Assembly: GCA_033819885.1 (NCBI GenBank)
Contig: JAQYUZ010000068.1
Coordinates: 1 to 54,282 of the forward strand
Direction of reading: 5' to 3'
Length of the DNA stretch: 54,282 bases
Source: Microbotryomycetes sp. JL201
Lineage: Eukaryota > Basidiomycota > Microbotryomycetes
Below, piece after piece: positions 10,779 to 21,922 of the stretch. Each line of letters starts with the position of its first letter. Position 1 is the first letter of the stretch. Both the position numbers and the translations under genes were made by a program. The notes beneath the pieces were generated by a model. The model had not been told where the DNA came from. It worked only from the letters and a program-made list of their open reading frames with translations, and did not search any database.

Positions 10779-11887
10779 ATGGCCGGAAACTTGTCTCACT
10801 CGATGCGAGCCAATTACAACCAGTGCGTCTCGCATTTTGAGGCTAGGTCGAGGTGCTTGCTCGCCAAGACTGACGACCATGCTCGGTGCCGCGCAGACAC
10901 GGCGTAGAAGGGTATTACTCTATCGTCTCGGAATCGTACCGCAATCCTCATTACCATGGCCTCAAAAAGGTGTCCTCAGCGGACTGCAGTAGCGTTGAGC
11001 TGGTTTTGTGCGACCGAAACTGATACTTCATGATGCTACAGGTTTTGAATACGTTCATGGACCGCTACATGGAGAAGGAAAAGCCCACCAGGCTCAGTGT
11101 GCTAGACCTAGCGGCTGGCAGCGGCGAAGCGACCGAGGTTCGTACAAACGCGCCGTCCTTCGCAGCGATACAGCTAATACTGTGCCGCAAAAGGTGCTGT
11201 TGAACTGGAAGGCAACGCGTTGGCCCAAGCCTCAACCACCTGCTGCTCCAGATCATGCTGGCGCCGCCCACAGCGAACCTCGCCCAAATGGTCCGTTGCC
11301 ACCGAGACCTTTCATACCTCGTCCGGCGGTTGTGCGACCGATGAAGCCGACCTCGAATGTACCGGAGCCTTCTGTGACAATCACGGCAGCAGACCCATAC
11401 ACAGGTCCTGCGTATAAACAAAGAACCGGTTTCGATTGCCTGCCGCTCTCGTTCGCTGATGTAGCTGCGGGTCAATTGCCGACACCTCTTGGGACGACAC
11501 TTGACGAGGAAGACGACGTTGAATCAAGTCAAGAGAACCTTTTCGACATCGTGATCGTTTCGTTCGCGTTGCACCTCGTCGAGAGCTCGTCCGAGTTGTG
11601 GGCATTGTTGACGATGCTGGCCCGACGTGCGAAATGGCTAGTCGTTATCGCTCCTCACAAAAAGCCTGATGTGAGCCGCATCTTTGCACTGGGGCTACAA
11701 CAAGGCTGATGTCGAGTGCATGCAGATCAAAGACAGTTGGGGATGGACCAGATGGGATCCATCAGATCGATGGAGAGCAGCGGAGGGGAAAGGGAATGTA
11801 GGTGGACAAGAAGGCGATGGGTTCGAAATTGTCATAGACCGCGTCCGACTACGTATCTGGCGTAGCGAAGAGCATTGGTCTGGGTAA
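10779..11887 (+). CDS. Class I SAM-dependent methyltransferase, fungal type
   Basis: The glycine-rich SAM-binding motif I is clear: LSVLDLAAGSGEATE. A later segment FDIVIVSFALHLVESSSELW matches the post-motif region of class I methyltransferases. The N terminus, rebuilt across an intron, is MAGNLSHSMRANYNQ then HGVEGYYSIVSESYRNPHY, which fits this fungal family, whose substrate I do not know. The last intron is only 55 nt (GTGAGC to GCATGCAG) and joins APHKKPD to IKDSWGWTRWD. Between motif I and the TAADPYTGPAY segment lies a proline-rich stretch of about 50 residues that looks like an insertion. No transmembrane or signal sequence. The function is unassigned beyond methyl transfer. Confidence 0.8.
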
Positions 11888-11962
11888 AATTACGCTGTTC
11901 ATAATTCGAAATTACCAGATGGTCATGACGACAAGCTTCGTGATCCAAGCAGAAGAATCAGA

Positions 11963-13845
11963 CTACAGATACAAGCCCTCTGGACCCGTGTCCTTCTTCC
12001 TGTAGAGAACCTTTTCCCTGGCGCTGCGCATGTCCGCCATCGTGACCCGCATCCGTCTCTCTCGAAGTGCCAGCAGACCTGCTTCAGTGCACACGGCCTT
12101 GATGTCTGCGCCAGATAAGTCGTCCTTGGCGTGAACAAACTCGTCGAGATCGACGTCTTCGGACAAGTTCATCCTCGATGTGTGAATTTTGAAGATGTAC
12201 CTCTTCGTTTTCAGGTCGGGCAGCCTGACCAGTAGAGAGTACTTCGTGAGTACGAAAAATGACGTCAAGAAAGCAAAGCCGGGAACCTACGGGAATTCGA
12301 TCTTTCGGTCGATGCGACCTGGTCGAATCAGCGCAGGGTCAAGCGAATCGATCCTGTTGGTAGCCATGATGACTTTGACATCTCCTCTCGAGTCGAAACC
12401 ATCGAGCTGATTCAAGAGTTCAAGCATAGTTCGTTGAATCTCGCGTTCGCCGCCAGAATTCGAATCATATCTATGCAAAGAGACATCGATAAGCAAGCAT
12501 GCAAGTACAACGCGCGCAGACTGGACTGACCGCTTGGTACCGACAGCATCAATCTCGTCAATGAACACGATACTCGGCGCCATCTCTTCGGCGTTTTTGA
12601 ACAATTCTCGCACGAGCTTCGGACCGTCACCAAGATACTTTTGAATCAGTTCGGAGCCAACGATTCGCAAAAACGTGGCCGAAGTCTGGTTGGCGACGGC
12701 TTTGGCCAGCAGCGTCTTGCCGGTTCCTGGCACTCCGTACAAGATGACACCTGTGCGGTGAATTTCGCGTCAGCAGCCGAGTCGGATACTAAGAGCTTCT
12801 AAATTGCTTACCCTTTGGCGGTTTGATGCCCATTTCCTCGTACAACTCTGGATGTGTCAACGGCAGCTCGACAGACTCTTTGATTTCCTGAATCTGCTGC
12901 TCAAGACCTCCGATGTCCGCATAACTCTCTGTCGGTGCCTTGTCTACCTTCATCATGTTGACCATTGGGTCCGCGTCGTCTTGCAAGACGCCGATGATGG
13001 CGTGAGTCTTGTGGTGAAGCAACACGGTGCAGCCAGGCTCGAGCAGGTCCTTGTCGACAAAGCTCATGATAGACACGTAATATTCTGGTCCGCTCGAGCT
13101 TGAGATGATTGCATGGTCGTCATCAATGATTTCTTCGAGCGAGCCGACATTCATGGGCGATCCTCGCAAGTCATCGACGCGTGTGCGGTCCTCCGCTGAC
13201 TTGTCTTCTGAAAGTGTCGGCTTCAGTCGCTCCTGGTTCATGACAAATTCCTCCTCCATCAACAAGTAGTCCTTGATGCGCTCCATCTTGAGCAGCTTGA
13301 GCCGGCAGCGCGTGTTAGGGAACACAGGGGGGACTGCAGCGAGGGTAGGTAGCGGTCGGGTGTCAGCACGGCCTTGAAATCAGTGATCGAGTCGTCGATG
13401 CTGTGCAAGCGCTCTCGGACGTGCAGTCGTCGGAGATTGCGCGTCGCGCCGGTGGTCGTCCGCAATGCGCGTGTGGCTCACGTTTCTGTGTAGGATCAGG
13501 TCCGCGCTTCTTCTTTTTGCCTACCCGAGTTGGCAGCGGTGGTTCCCATTTCTTCTGCGGACGGTCATACGGTGGACAGAGGCGGTTGCGTCAGCGGTCA
13601 AGTCGAGCGTTGAAGCAGCACCAGCGGTCAAAGACGTACCTTTTCAGGTTTCTATGATACCACAGACCACAGCGAGGGACTCAGCTACGGGTCACGGGTC
13701 TACACTAGCGAGATTGACGCACCTTGTTCTTGTCGCCCTGGGGCGGTCCTCCTCCGGCACCACCAGGACTCGAGCCAGCTTGTCCCTGCACAGAAAGATG
13801 GTGTTAGTCTCTGTAGGGGAAAAAGCATCGGGCTGGACTTGCCAT
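11963..13845 (-). CDS. RPT2: 26S proteasome regulatory subunit 4 (AAA ATPase Rpt2)
   Basis: Base-ring ATPase of the 19S particle that unfolds substrates and opens the 20S gate. Seen: N-terminal [10 protein letters not shown] with Gly2, the N-myristoylation site known for Rpt2; basic [14 protein letters not shown]; Walker A GVPGTGKT; the subunit-typical [13 protein letters not shown]; Walker [15 protein letters not shown]; arginine-finger region [19 protein letters not shown]; and C-terminal GLYL, which provides the HbYX gate-opening tail. The first coding exon is the ATG alone: a 57-nt GC-AG intron (13786-13842) separates it from the Gly2 codon. A 12-nt microexon (13640-13651) supplies KPEK before KKWEPPLP. 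Several further short introns follow. The gene diverges from the sterol glucosyltransferase gene. Confidence 0.96.
13640..13651 (-). other. 12-nt coding microexon of RPT2
   Basis: Flanked by ATCATAG upstream and GTACGTC downstream, this exon encodes KPEK. It joins GDKNK to [12 protein letters not shown] in frame, and Rpt2 proteins of other basidiomycetes carry a similar KPEKKKWEPP run as far as I recall. Both flanking introns are of ordinary length (about 70-80 nt). Confidence 0.75.
13786..13842 (-). other. GC-AG intron directly after the RPT2 start codon
   Basis: The sequence reads ATG, then GCAAGTCC as donor, then GTGCAG as acceptor, then GGACAAGCTGGC. Splicing gives MGQAG, the conserved Rpt2 start; retention gives a 13-residue peptide with no Gly2. 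Confidence 0.8.
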
Positions 13846-14266
13846 GGTGGGCTGATGCGTGAGCTAGAGCGTCGGAGACTGCGGATTGCACTCGAAGCGG
13901 AGCGGTTTGAAAATGGTTTCCAGCCTCCGAGGTGCTGCTGAGGTTGAAACTGATCGCGAGCCTATAAGTGGGTACGATCCGGCTCATTCGAATTTCCGTG
14001 TGATTTGCTGCGACCGAACATCGGCCGCGCGGCCCGAGCGTACTGCTTCGCCTTCTACCACACGACAGAGCGAGACCGCACGACGTCGGCTCTCTGTGCA
14101 GCTGTTACACCCCTTTCACAACAAGCACAAGGGCGCCAGAGCGATCGCAGTCACGCATCAACTTGACTGTGCAGCGTGCGGGATCCTGACCGAGCACTTT
14201 GACCATCATTACTGCGGCAAGGCAGAGCCAGAAAGCAAGGGGAGCCGCTCGGGCTCATTTTGATCC
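13846..14266. other. Divergent RPT2/ATG26 upstream region with unplaced open frame
   Basis: 421 bp between two divergent start codons. One plus-strand frame is open from 13886 to its stop at 14263 and contains RRRLSVQLLHPFHNKHKG, which looks coding and resembles the low-complexity N-terminal part of Atg26 proteins. Its frame does not join the assigned ATG26 start without an unproven splice, so it is either a 5' exon of ATG26 or untranslated sequence. Confidence 0.4.
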
Positions 14267-17200
14267 ATGTCAAACTTTGTACCGCACCGCCCTCGTGCGG
14301 ACACGCGTGAGAGCGTCTTCTACAATGATGCCGAACCGTCTCAAGACGACAGCAATCTGACGCTCGCGCGCGGCAACATTGGACAAATGGGCACATTTTT
14401 CGATCTGTTGAATGCGTCAGGTGAGCTCAGAGTTCCGGTGTGTGTGATCGTGTCCAGGAGCCCATGCAAGCGTGACCCCTGGCCTCGACTGGCTTGTCAC
14501 GTGCTTGACCCTTGATGCTGACCCCGACTCGGCGTTTGTGGCAGCGTACGACCCTCACCATGACGAACACGACAGCGAAGAAGAGTCTAACGACACCGAA
14601 AGTGAGGCGACAACGCCCGTCACGCCACACGAAGACCCTCTCGGACCCGTATCTGTCCCTCATGAGTTCGATCCAGACCGCCATGCGCATCGACCCAAAC
14701 CGAAACGCGGAGAATCAATCTTCAGAGGCGTCAGTGCACACGATGAGCAGCTGAGGCGCGAGCTCCTCGTCGACAGTGTAGAGTCGGCAGAGGCCGCCAT
14801 AGCGCGAGCGCAGAACTCTGGCGTCGAAGACGACTTCGTAGACAATGTCGATCCGGCCAATGCAGGCAAGACGGATGAAGAGATGCTCAAGACGCTCGTC
14901 GACGAGTTTGGCCCCTGGACAGACGACTCGGAAAAGTTTGTCATGCAGGTGTGCGAAACAATCGGGTATCCAAAGCACGCCAGGCTGACACGAACTGCTT
15001 GACCAGACACCTGGCGCGCTGTACCGGAGCTCTGTCCTGATCAAGGGCATCATCGCATTGACAAATCGCCGTCTGTTCATTTATGCCTTCATTCCGCCAC
15101 CTGATTCCAACGAAATCATCCGCGCCGGACCCATGACTGTGCATGTGCCTGGCGCGTTCCAGAAGAAGAAGCGGGTCTGGGTTGAATTGCGTCGAGACAC
15201 GGCTACATGGTACGCATCGAGCACGAAAACCTACAAACCTCTAGGTTCTCTGCGTTGGTCGCAGGTCAAAGAAGTCCGCGACTATGTGAGTGACCGCAAC
15301 AAGCCGAAATATACTGTCATCGACTCAGCTAATGTATGTGCCCCGCAGGACCCGTCGAACCCGCTCAGGTTCTCGTCTCAGACAATCGATGGACGAGTCC
15401 GAGAATTCGAATTCGAGACTGCCGAGGCGGCGATGCACTGGCAGGCAGACATGCAGGCCGCTGTTTACAGTCAGTTGAATCATCTCTGATTCATCTCTGA
15501 TTCAAGGAATCACTTTGTCTGACGTAGCTCGATAGCATTCCGAGCATCTTCCGACAGATTGAGGCTCGCTCTACCGCTTCAATACGTCACACGTACAGTG
15601 GTCACACCATTTACAACGCTAGCGCAAGTCAATTCGAATGAAAACCTTGTGTCTAACGCTTATACCGTGCCTTACAGAGATCGCGTTTTACTCGAGTTTG
15701 ACACAACCTGCCCGGACCGAAACCAGTCAGGCACAGAGCACAATGACGGCCCGCAAAGCGTCGACTTCGGCTACCTCAAGTCACAGTTCGTCATGAAGAG
15801 TGTTTTCTGTCGCTCTCGCTGACAGGGTCTGCTCCCAGCGCAATCTTTACCGACAAGCTCATAGAGATGATCGATGGCGCTCGAGGTCTGCCGCGTTGCG
15901 AAGGAGCTATGCCCATTTTGGAGATCGACGGTCCTACACGTGAGGCTGATGCCGAGAATACGCAGTTGCCAGATTCGTCCCTGCCTGCGAGGTTCGTGCA
16001 CACGTTCGCGCTCGCAGACGATCCCAGCTCAATTTGGACAGCCACTGGCGTCGCGCTCGTGCGCACACTCCCCATTTTTGGCGCTATCGCCATTTCCTCG
16101 TCTTTTTTCTGCTTCTGGAAGCACAACGTGCTTAGTGCCGACACGTTGGTTCGAATTCCGCTCGTGGACATCGACGATGCCGTCGTTCACCGAGCTTTCG
16201 GGTTCAGAATCTGGGGCTTGGCGATTCAAGTGTAAGCACGCGGATACGCGTTCACTTTTTGGCGACTGACGTTGGCGTGTAGGCACGGAGCACCTGATTG
16301 CCGCCTCGACTTCACGTCAAAGAAATTGCGTGACGAAGTCATCACTCGCCTGAAAACGGCCGTCCTTGAGGCAAAGGTGGTCGACTTGGCCATCAATTCT
16401 CACAGCGAAGGCTCACAATCAGCACCCGGGCTAGAGTCCCGCTCTTCCTTCAATGGCTCGACAACAGAGTCTGTCGCCAGCTCGGACCACCATGGCCAGC
16501 CCGAACTATCCATCAAGACTGACGAACGCTCGCTCACTTCCGGTACGACCGCCTCTTCCAGCTCACCCTACGTCATGTCCCCCCTCAAGCCAACATTCGG
16601 TGTTGCTCGCGAAAAGGCTGTCCTCTTAGGCCAGAACACGGACGAGGATGTTGCAGTGACTGGTATCTCTCGTCCTGTCCACTTTCCAACCTTGATTGGC
16701 GCGTCGGGCAACCGTCGGCGGGTCACTGGGCTGCACTTTGTCTGCCTCACGATCGGATCTCGAGGCGATGTGCAACCTTACATCGCGCTCGGAATTGAGC
16801 TCAAGAAGGACGGCAACAGGGTGACCATTGCATCACATCCCGAATATCGCGCTTGGGTAGAGAGCTTTGGCTTAGAGTACAAAGAAGTTGGTGGCGACCC
16901 AGGCGCACTTATGAAGTTGAGCGTGGAGCATAAGGTGAGCGGATTTATGCCCGCATCCGCTCTCATGAGCTCACAATTCTGGCGCTTGCAGATGTTCAGT
17001 CCGGGCTTCTTCAAAGAGAGTCTCGGTCATTTCAGGCAGTGGCTCGATGACCTCGTGAGTGCCCAAGCGAGACACTGGGTCACTCGAGCTGAACACGCGT
17101 CTGCAGTTTCATGAAAGCTGGATGGCTTGCCAGGAAGCTGATGTTCTGATTGAGTCTCCATCAACGTTCGCCGGCATCCATGTCGCAGAAGCTCTGCAGA

Positions 17201-18635
17201 TCCCATACATGAGGGCTTTCACGATGCCGTGGACGTCAACCTCGGCGTACCCTCAGGCATTTGCCGCGAGCGTCGACCTCGGTGCAGGATACAATTTGAT
17301 GAGCTATTCGCTGTTCGATTCAGTCATTTGGAAGGCGATGTCGGGGCAAGTGAACAAGTGGCGCAAGAATGACTTGGGCTTGAAGCCGACAACGGAAAAG
17401 AAAATGAAAGCATCAAAGGTGCCATTCATCTACAATGTGAGTCAACCGATTTTGCTATTGCGAAAAGGGGAGGGGTCACTGAGCCATCGCTTCACAGTTC
17501 TCGAGCGCGGTCGTACCAAAACCGATGGACTGGGGAGACCACATTACGATCAGCGGCTACTGGTTTTTACCCACTGATGAAAAGCAAAGCCTTGATCCCA
17601 AGCTTGTCGAGTTTATCGACAAGGCAAGAGCCGACGGCAAGTCCGTGATGTACATCGGGTTTGGTTCAATCGTTGTTTCCGATGCATCCGCGGTCACTCG
17701 CGCCGTGGTCAAAGCTGTCGAAAACTCTGACGTCAGGGCCATCTTGAGTAAAGGGTGGAGTGAGCGAGGCGAGAAAAAGCACGAAGAGGTTCCGCTTCCC
17801 GAATCAATCTTTTCAGTTTCTTCGGTTGCGCATGATCTGTGAGTCGAGACCGTGATGAGCTCCGGCGGGCAACTGACTCTAGTGTTGCCTAAGACTATTC
17901 CCACTCATCGACGCTGCATGTCACCATGGAGGCGCCGGCACGACAGGCGCCTCTTTGCGGGCCGGTCTGCCAACCTTGATTCATCCATTCTTTGGCGATC
18001 AATTCTTTTGGGCGACACGAGTCACAAAACTTGGTGCAGGTATCAAGATTGATACGCTGTCAGAAAAGGAATTGACAAGCGCATTCAAGCGAGCCAGTCA
18101 GTGCAGCATCCGTTGCGTGAGAGAACCAATCACGCTGACTTTGAAATAATCAGCTACGGACCGCGTCATTCGAGAAAAGGCAGAGGATGTCGGGAGAAAG
18201 ATTCGGATGGAGAACGGTCCTCGTCAGGCGATCGAGTTTATGTAAGTCCCCGGCATCCACGTTCAGTCTCAGCATACTCAAGAGGCCACCTCTAGATATG
18301 ATCATTTGAGCTTGGCTCTCGAGCGTTCGACCGACAGGGCTGCGCGAGCAGCTGGCACTTATCACTCGCATACACCGACCGAACCGGCACAATCGCCTTT
18401 TGCGTCGTCCTCAACTGATAGTCCTGACGGGCTGGAAGCGCCACTAAAGGTTAGATCAAAATTTCCATCCATCCCATCACTCCCGAGGTGCAGATCAGGC
18501 AGTCGAGATAGAGTCGTGCAGCGATCGAGTACGGTCAGCGCGCCTGGGTCAAGTCCTTTGCAGTCACCGTCTGCGACGCCTACCGGCGACACCAATGGGC
18601 ACCGACGTGCCCCCATGCGAGAAACCACAATTTAG
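14267..18635 (+). CDS. ATG26: Sterol 3-beta-glucosyltransferase (PH/GRAM/GT1)
   Basis: Transfers glucose from UDP-glucose to ergosterol and other membrane sterols; in some yeasts it is needed for pexophagy. Order of parts: N-terminal [16 protein letters not shown], an acidic low-complexity stretch, a first GRAM segment ([15 protein letters not shown]), a PH domain ending [21 protein letters not shown], a second GRAM segment, a Ser/Thr-rich linker, then the GT1 catalytic domain. The latter starts [20 protein letters not shown] and contains [30 protein letters not shown] and the nucleotide-sugar-binding [18 protein letters not shown] followed by [12 protein letters not shown]. At least ten short introns. 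The start at 14267 is the first Met in the frame that reads into the conserved N terminus; a further 5' exon is possible. The C-terminal tail is Ser/Pro-rich. Confidence 0.93.
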
Positions 18636-19000
18636 ATCCCGAGTCACTGTCGAATTAGTAATTTTGTCACCCTTTTCGGAATGAATGGAAGCATATCATA
18701 ATTTAATGTTCAGCAAGGGCAAATCAGCTCGAAGAGGAGCTCAAAGTTGGACTCGTACACAGGAGTTGATGATGCCTTGAAAATGATGTTGTTGGCTATG
18801 TTGCGAGGCTTGACGTCTGATCGAGGTTGATCAGTACCAAGTCAGGAAAGAATTGCAGAGACTTGCGGCAACAGAGGCTGAAGCAATCGCCAAAGAGAAT
18901 GAGGCAGTGCTGGGACGAGACTGGTACAAGCTCCTTGCTTGTCAAATGTATGATAGCCGCAACAACGTCCTGCAGCGAGCAAGAGATCGGCTTCAGCGTT
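18636..19000. other. Intergenic region with ambiguous open frames
   Basis: Downstream of ATG26. One plus-strand frame (about 18820-19020) encodes a charged, helix-like peptide including LQRLAATEAEAIAKENEAVL and ends at a stop; the minus strand also has open frames, one ending NFELLFELICPC. Neither strand gives a full gene with a start and consistent splicing, and I could not match a family. It may hold the 3' part of the minus-strand hypothetical gene. Confidence 0.3.
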
Positions 19001-19575
19001 TTACGGTGGCACGAGATTGATGCGGGGCGGCTTGGAGGCCATTGGACTTGCCGTGAGGTCTTCTTGAGCTCCCTCGAAGGTAGGGCAAGGCGGGACTGAA
19101 GTAATGCCGCTGATGAGCCGCCTGTCAGCACAGAGAACAACCCACAAGCAAAGGGACACTCACTTAGACTTGTGCTGGGGACAAGTAACGCACACGGGCA
19201 CAATCATCGATCGATCCTGCACAAGTACATATCTCGGGTCGTTGAGCTCGACCAACGCGAGTCTGGGCATTTTTTCACCAGAGCCTACAAAGCTTCGCCA
19301 CCGACTCGACTTTCATCTTTTTGCACGAAAAAAAAAAAAAAAAACCCCGGTTCTTCTTGGCCTTGAACCATTTCAATCGCTTCGTTGAAATTGAGATAGG
19401 ATTCAGAGGCATGATTTTCCAATTCACTATCGAGCTCGGCCCCACTCTCGAGGCTTGCCTTGCCCCTTCGCCGCATGCTCACGGGAACCTCGCGTTTCTT
19501 GTTCCGGATCTTTCCTACGCTCGTCGCATTTCGTTCGCTCTCGACTTCAAGGTAGGGTCGTCTCACCCTGGGCAT
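19001..19575 (-). CDS. Hypothetical protein (weak gene model)
   Basis: I do not recognise this one. Exon 1 would run from 19575 with MPRVRRPYLEVESERNATSV and an acidic/basic middle. An intron with a T17 tract before its TTTGTAG acceptor leads to MPRLALVELNDPRYVLVQ and VPVCVTCPQHK (a CxxC). A 42-nt GTGAGT intron (19122-19163, very short) then joins a Pro-rich last exon ending PPRINLVPP. The evidence is open frame plus plausible splice signals, not family similarity. The donor of the first intron is uncertain, and the gene may continue further downstream through a GCAAGT donor near 19045. It is divergent from glyoxalase II with only 50 bp between starts. Confidence 0.3.
19328..19344 (+). repeat. 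A17 homopolymer
   Basis: Seventeen A on the plus strand. On the minus strand it forms the pyrimidine tract before the TTTGTAG acceptor of the weak hypothetical gene. Confidence 0.9.
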
Positions 19576-19625
19576 AACGCTTCCATGGCGCTGACGTCGT
19601 CGCGGCTCGGAACAGCGTTGCCGCC

Positions 19626-20771
19626 ATGCGAGTCATTCCTGTGCCATGCCGCAGTGACAACTACATGTGAGCAGTTAATCCGGATCTTGTCAAGTGAGTG
19701 CCGCCAACGCTACATCCGGACTCAGGTACATTCTCCAAGATGAGGCAACCTCGACAAACGCCGTCGTTGATCCTTATGACCCTGCCAAACTGCAAAAGGC
19801 AGCGGACGACAACGAGATCAAGATTGGAGAGATTGTGTTGACGACGCACCACCACCATGATCATTCTGGCGGCAACGAGGAATTTGTATCAAAGCACGGG
19901 ACACAGACTGTGTATGCTGGATCAGACAAGAGTCCGAAAGCCAACAAGATTGTAAGCGCGACAGTAAAAGTTGCATGAAGCTATGCGTCATTGCTCGGAT
20001 TCGATTCGACAACTTTCAGAGGGATGAGGCTGACAACCACAATTTTGTGTAGCTCAAACATCAGGACAAGTTTCAAATCGGGAATTTGAAAGTGACGGCT
20101 CTTCACACGCCATGCCACACCCAAGATCACATTTGCTATTACGTCGAAGACGAGGCCAAGAACGAGCGAGCTGTCTTTACCGGGTCCGTCCTCGCGCTCC
20201 GAAACATGCACGACTATCGACTGATTGTTTTGTTATCCCAGAGATACGCTATTCGTTTCAGGGTGCGGCCGATTCTTTGAAGGGACGCCAGAAGAAATGA
20301 ACGCCGCGCTGAACGACAAGCTCGCAAAGCTGCCTGAAGATACCGTGACCTATGTCGGTCACGAGTACACTGCTTCAAAGTGAGCCGGCAAAAACTCTAG
20401 AAGCACGATTCGTGCGATCCAGTCAAAGACTGGACGGACTTGATTAGCTGACGCTGTTTGAAACCGGATAGCGTTGCGTTTTCAAAGTCGATCGATCCCG
20501 AGAACGAGTCGATCCGTCACCTCGTCGACTTTTGCAAGAACAATGAAGTGACGACCGGCAAGTTTACGATCGGGGACGAAAAGAAATTCAACGTCTTTAT
20601 GAGACTCGAAAGTCAAGCTGTGCGAGGTGCGTCGCTGCCCTTTCCAGGCGAGTCGTGGTATGAGCTGGCGTTGACGCTTTCAATGTTGTGCTCGCAGACA
20701 AGGCTCAAACAGAAGATCCGATCAAGGCCATGGCATTCTTGCGAGAGGCCAAGAACAATTTCAGAGGTTGA
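19626..20771 (+). CDS. GLO2: Hydroxyacylglutathione hydrolase (glyoxalase II)
   Basis: Hydrolyses S-D-lactoylglutathione to D-lactate and glutathione, the second step of methylglyoxal detoxification. The N terminus [14 protein letters not shown] leads into the metallo-beta-lactamase fold with the binuclear metal site [10 protein letters not shown], then [37 protein letters not shown] and the C-terminal glutathione-binding helical domain ([14 protein letters not shown] to REAKNNFRG). Size and the lack of a presequence suggest the cytosolic form. Five or so introns of about 60-80 nt interrupt it; one lies between the VFTG and FEGT exons. Its 3' end converges on the Mix17-like gene with about 100 bp between them. 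Confidence 0.93.
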
Positions 20772-20873
20772 CGCAAGGAATCGATCTCTTATGCAATAAA
20801 GCTTTGAACTACGCAGTGGCTTTTTGTGACCAAATCCTGATTAGTATTGCAAGCGCGTTCAACTTCCAACGAT

Positions 20874-21615
20874 CTAGTACGGTGCGGCAGCTTGCTGGCA
20901 CTGCTTGAGCATGTCGAGGTAGTACGAGCAGGCTGTCATGTCGTTGTTTGTTGCGTTCAAGCACGAAGTGAAATCCTTTGCCTGCACGTCGCATTGGCCG
21001 CCCATCCTTCGCTCTTCGAACGATTGCTGCGCTGGTTCTGGTGCGGCGGCAACCTCACTGGATCGGCCTGGAACGGACATGAAGGGTCAGCAATTGTGTA
21101 GCGGCAGTACAATGATTCGAAAGGGGTACATACCACCAAAGAGCATGTTGCTCAAGCCGTGTCCCATGGTCGAGCCGACAGCGACACCGGCGGCCGTGCT
21201 TGCCATCTACGTACAGAGCGCCCAGATGTCAGGCCCCCTGCTGCTCGATCGCAGCAACACATTGACAAGTCCAATAAGACTCACGTTTGCAAACATTCCA
21301 CCGCCGCCGGACGCGGGCGCATGTTGAACGGGCACTTGAGCGTGAGGTGCAGGCTGATGAGCAGGCGGTGCAGCGCTGTTGATGAACCCGCGAGTCAGTG
21401 GATAAACTCGGGACAACATTGTTGATGAGCGGTCGTGCTCCGAATGCACTGGCTGTTGAACACGGCCGGGGAGAACGCGATGGAAAACACGCCGGGCTCG
21501 ATTCTGCAGTCAAACAGTCGACTTACGCCGTGTGTGCACTGCGAGTCTGTTGCTTCTGTGGTGCAGGAGCAGGTGCTGGCCTGGCGGCAGGTCTTGAGCG
21601 TGATTGACGAGGCAT
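20874..21615 (-). CDS. MIX17: Mitochondrial CHCH-domain protein, Mix17/CHCHD2 family
   Basis: Intermembrane-space protein imported through Mia40 oxidation; homologues affect respiration and cristae (CHCHD2/CHCHD10). The start MPRQSRSRPAARPAPAPAP is Arg/Pro/Ala-rich as in the family. A Gly-rich segment ASGGGGMFAN and the hydrophobic STAAGVAVGSTMGHGLSNM follow, then a C-terminal CHCH domain with two CX9C motifs (CDVQAKDFTSC and CSYYLDMLKQC), ending QQAAAPY. Exons are joined by introns with GTAAGT, GTGAGT and GTATGT donors. The reading frame is short because the family is about 150 residues. Confidence 0.9.
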
Positions 21616-21922
21616 CTCGGGTTGCTGGTGAGTGGCGAACGCGTGCGGCGCCGACGCGGGCGTGGCGCCAGAGACTCCGCCTGACCCGTCGGCAAGAACG
21701 CTGACGACGCCACCGCACACAGCCACAACGCTGACTCGGAAACAAGCACACAAAGAAAACACGTTGCAAGTGATGCTACAATGAAACACAAGAAAGCGCA
21801 GACGGAAAAAAAAGCAAACTACAGACCACATAGACACTCGAGCATTGCTGACAAACGACAGAGGGCGGCAAGGATCACTTTGCCACGCCACGAAACATCA
21901 ACCTGTCGCATAATGATGTCCT
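21616..21922. other. Upstream of MIX17 / downstream of BCAS3-like gene
   Basis: 307 bp between two minus-strand genes, with A-rich stretches on the plus strand (T-rich on the gene strand). I see no accepted open frame and no repeat. It presumably holds the MIX17 promoter and the BCAS3-like polyadenylation region. Confidence 0.4.

Noticed and set aside
15482-15506. Short tandem repeat of TCTCTGATTCA in an ATG26 intron
   Set aside because: Two copies only, inside an intron; most likely slippage.
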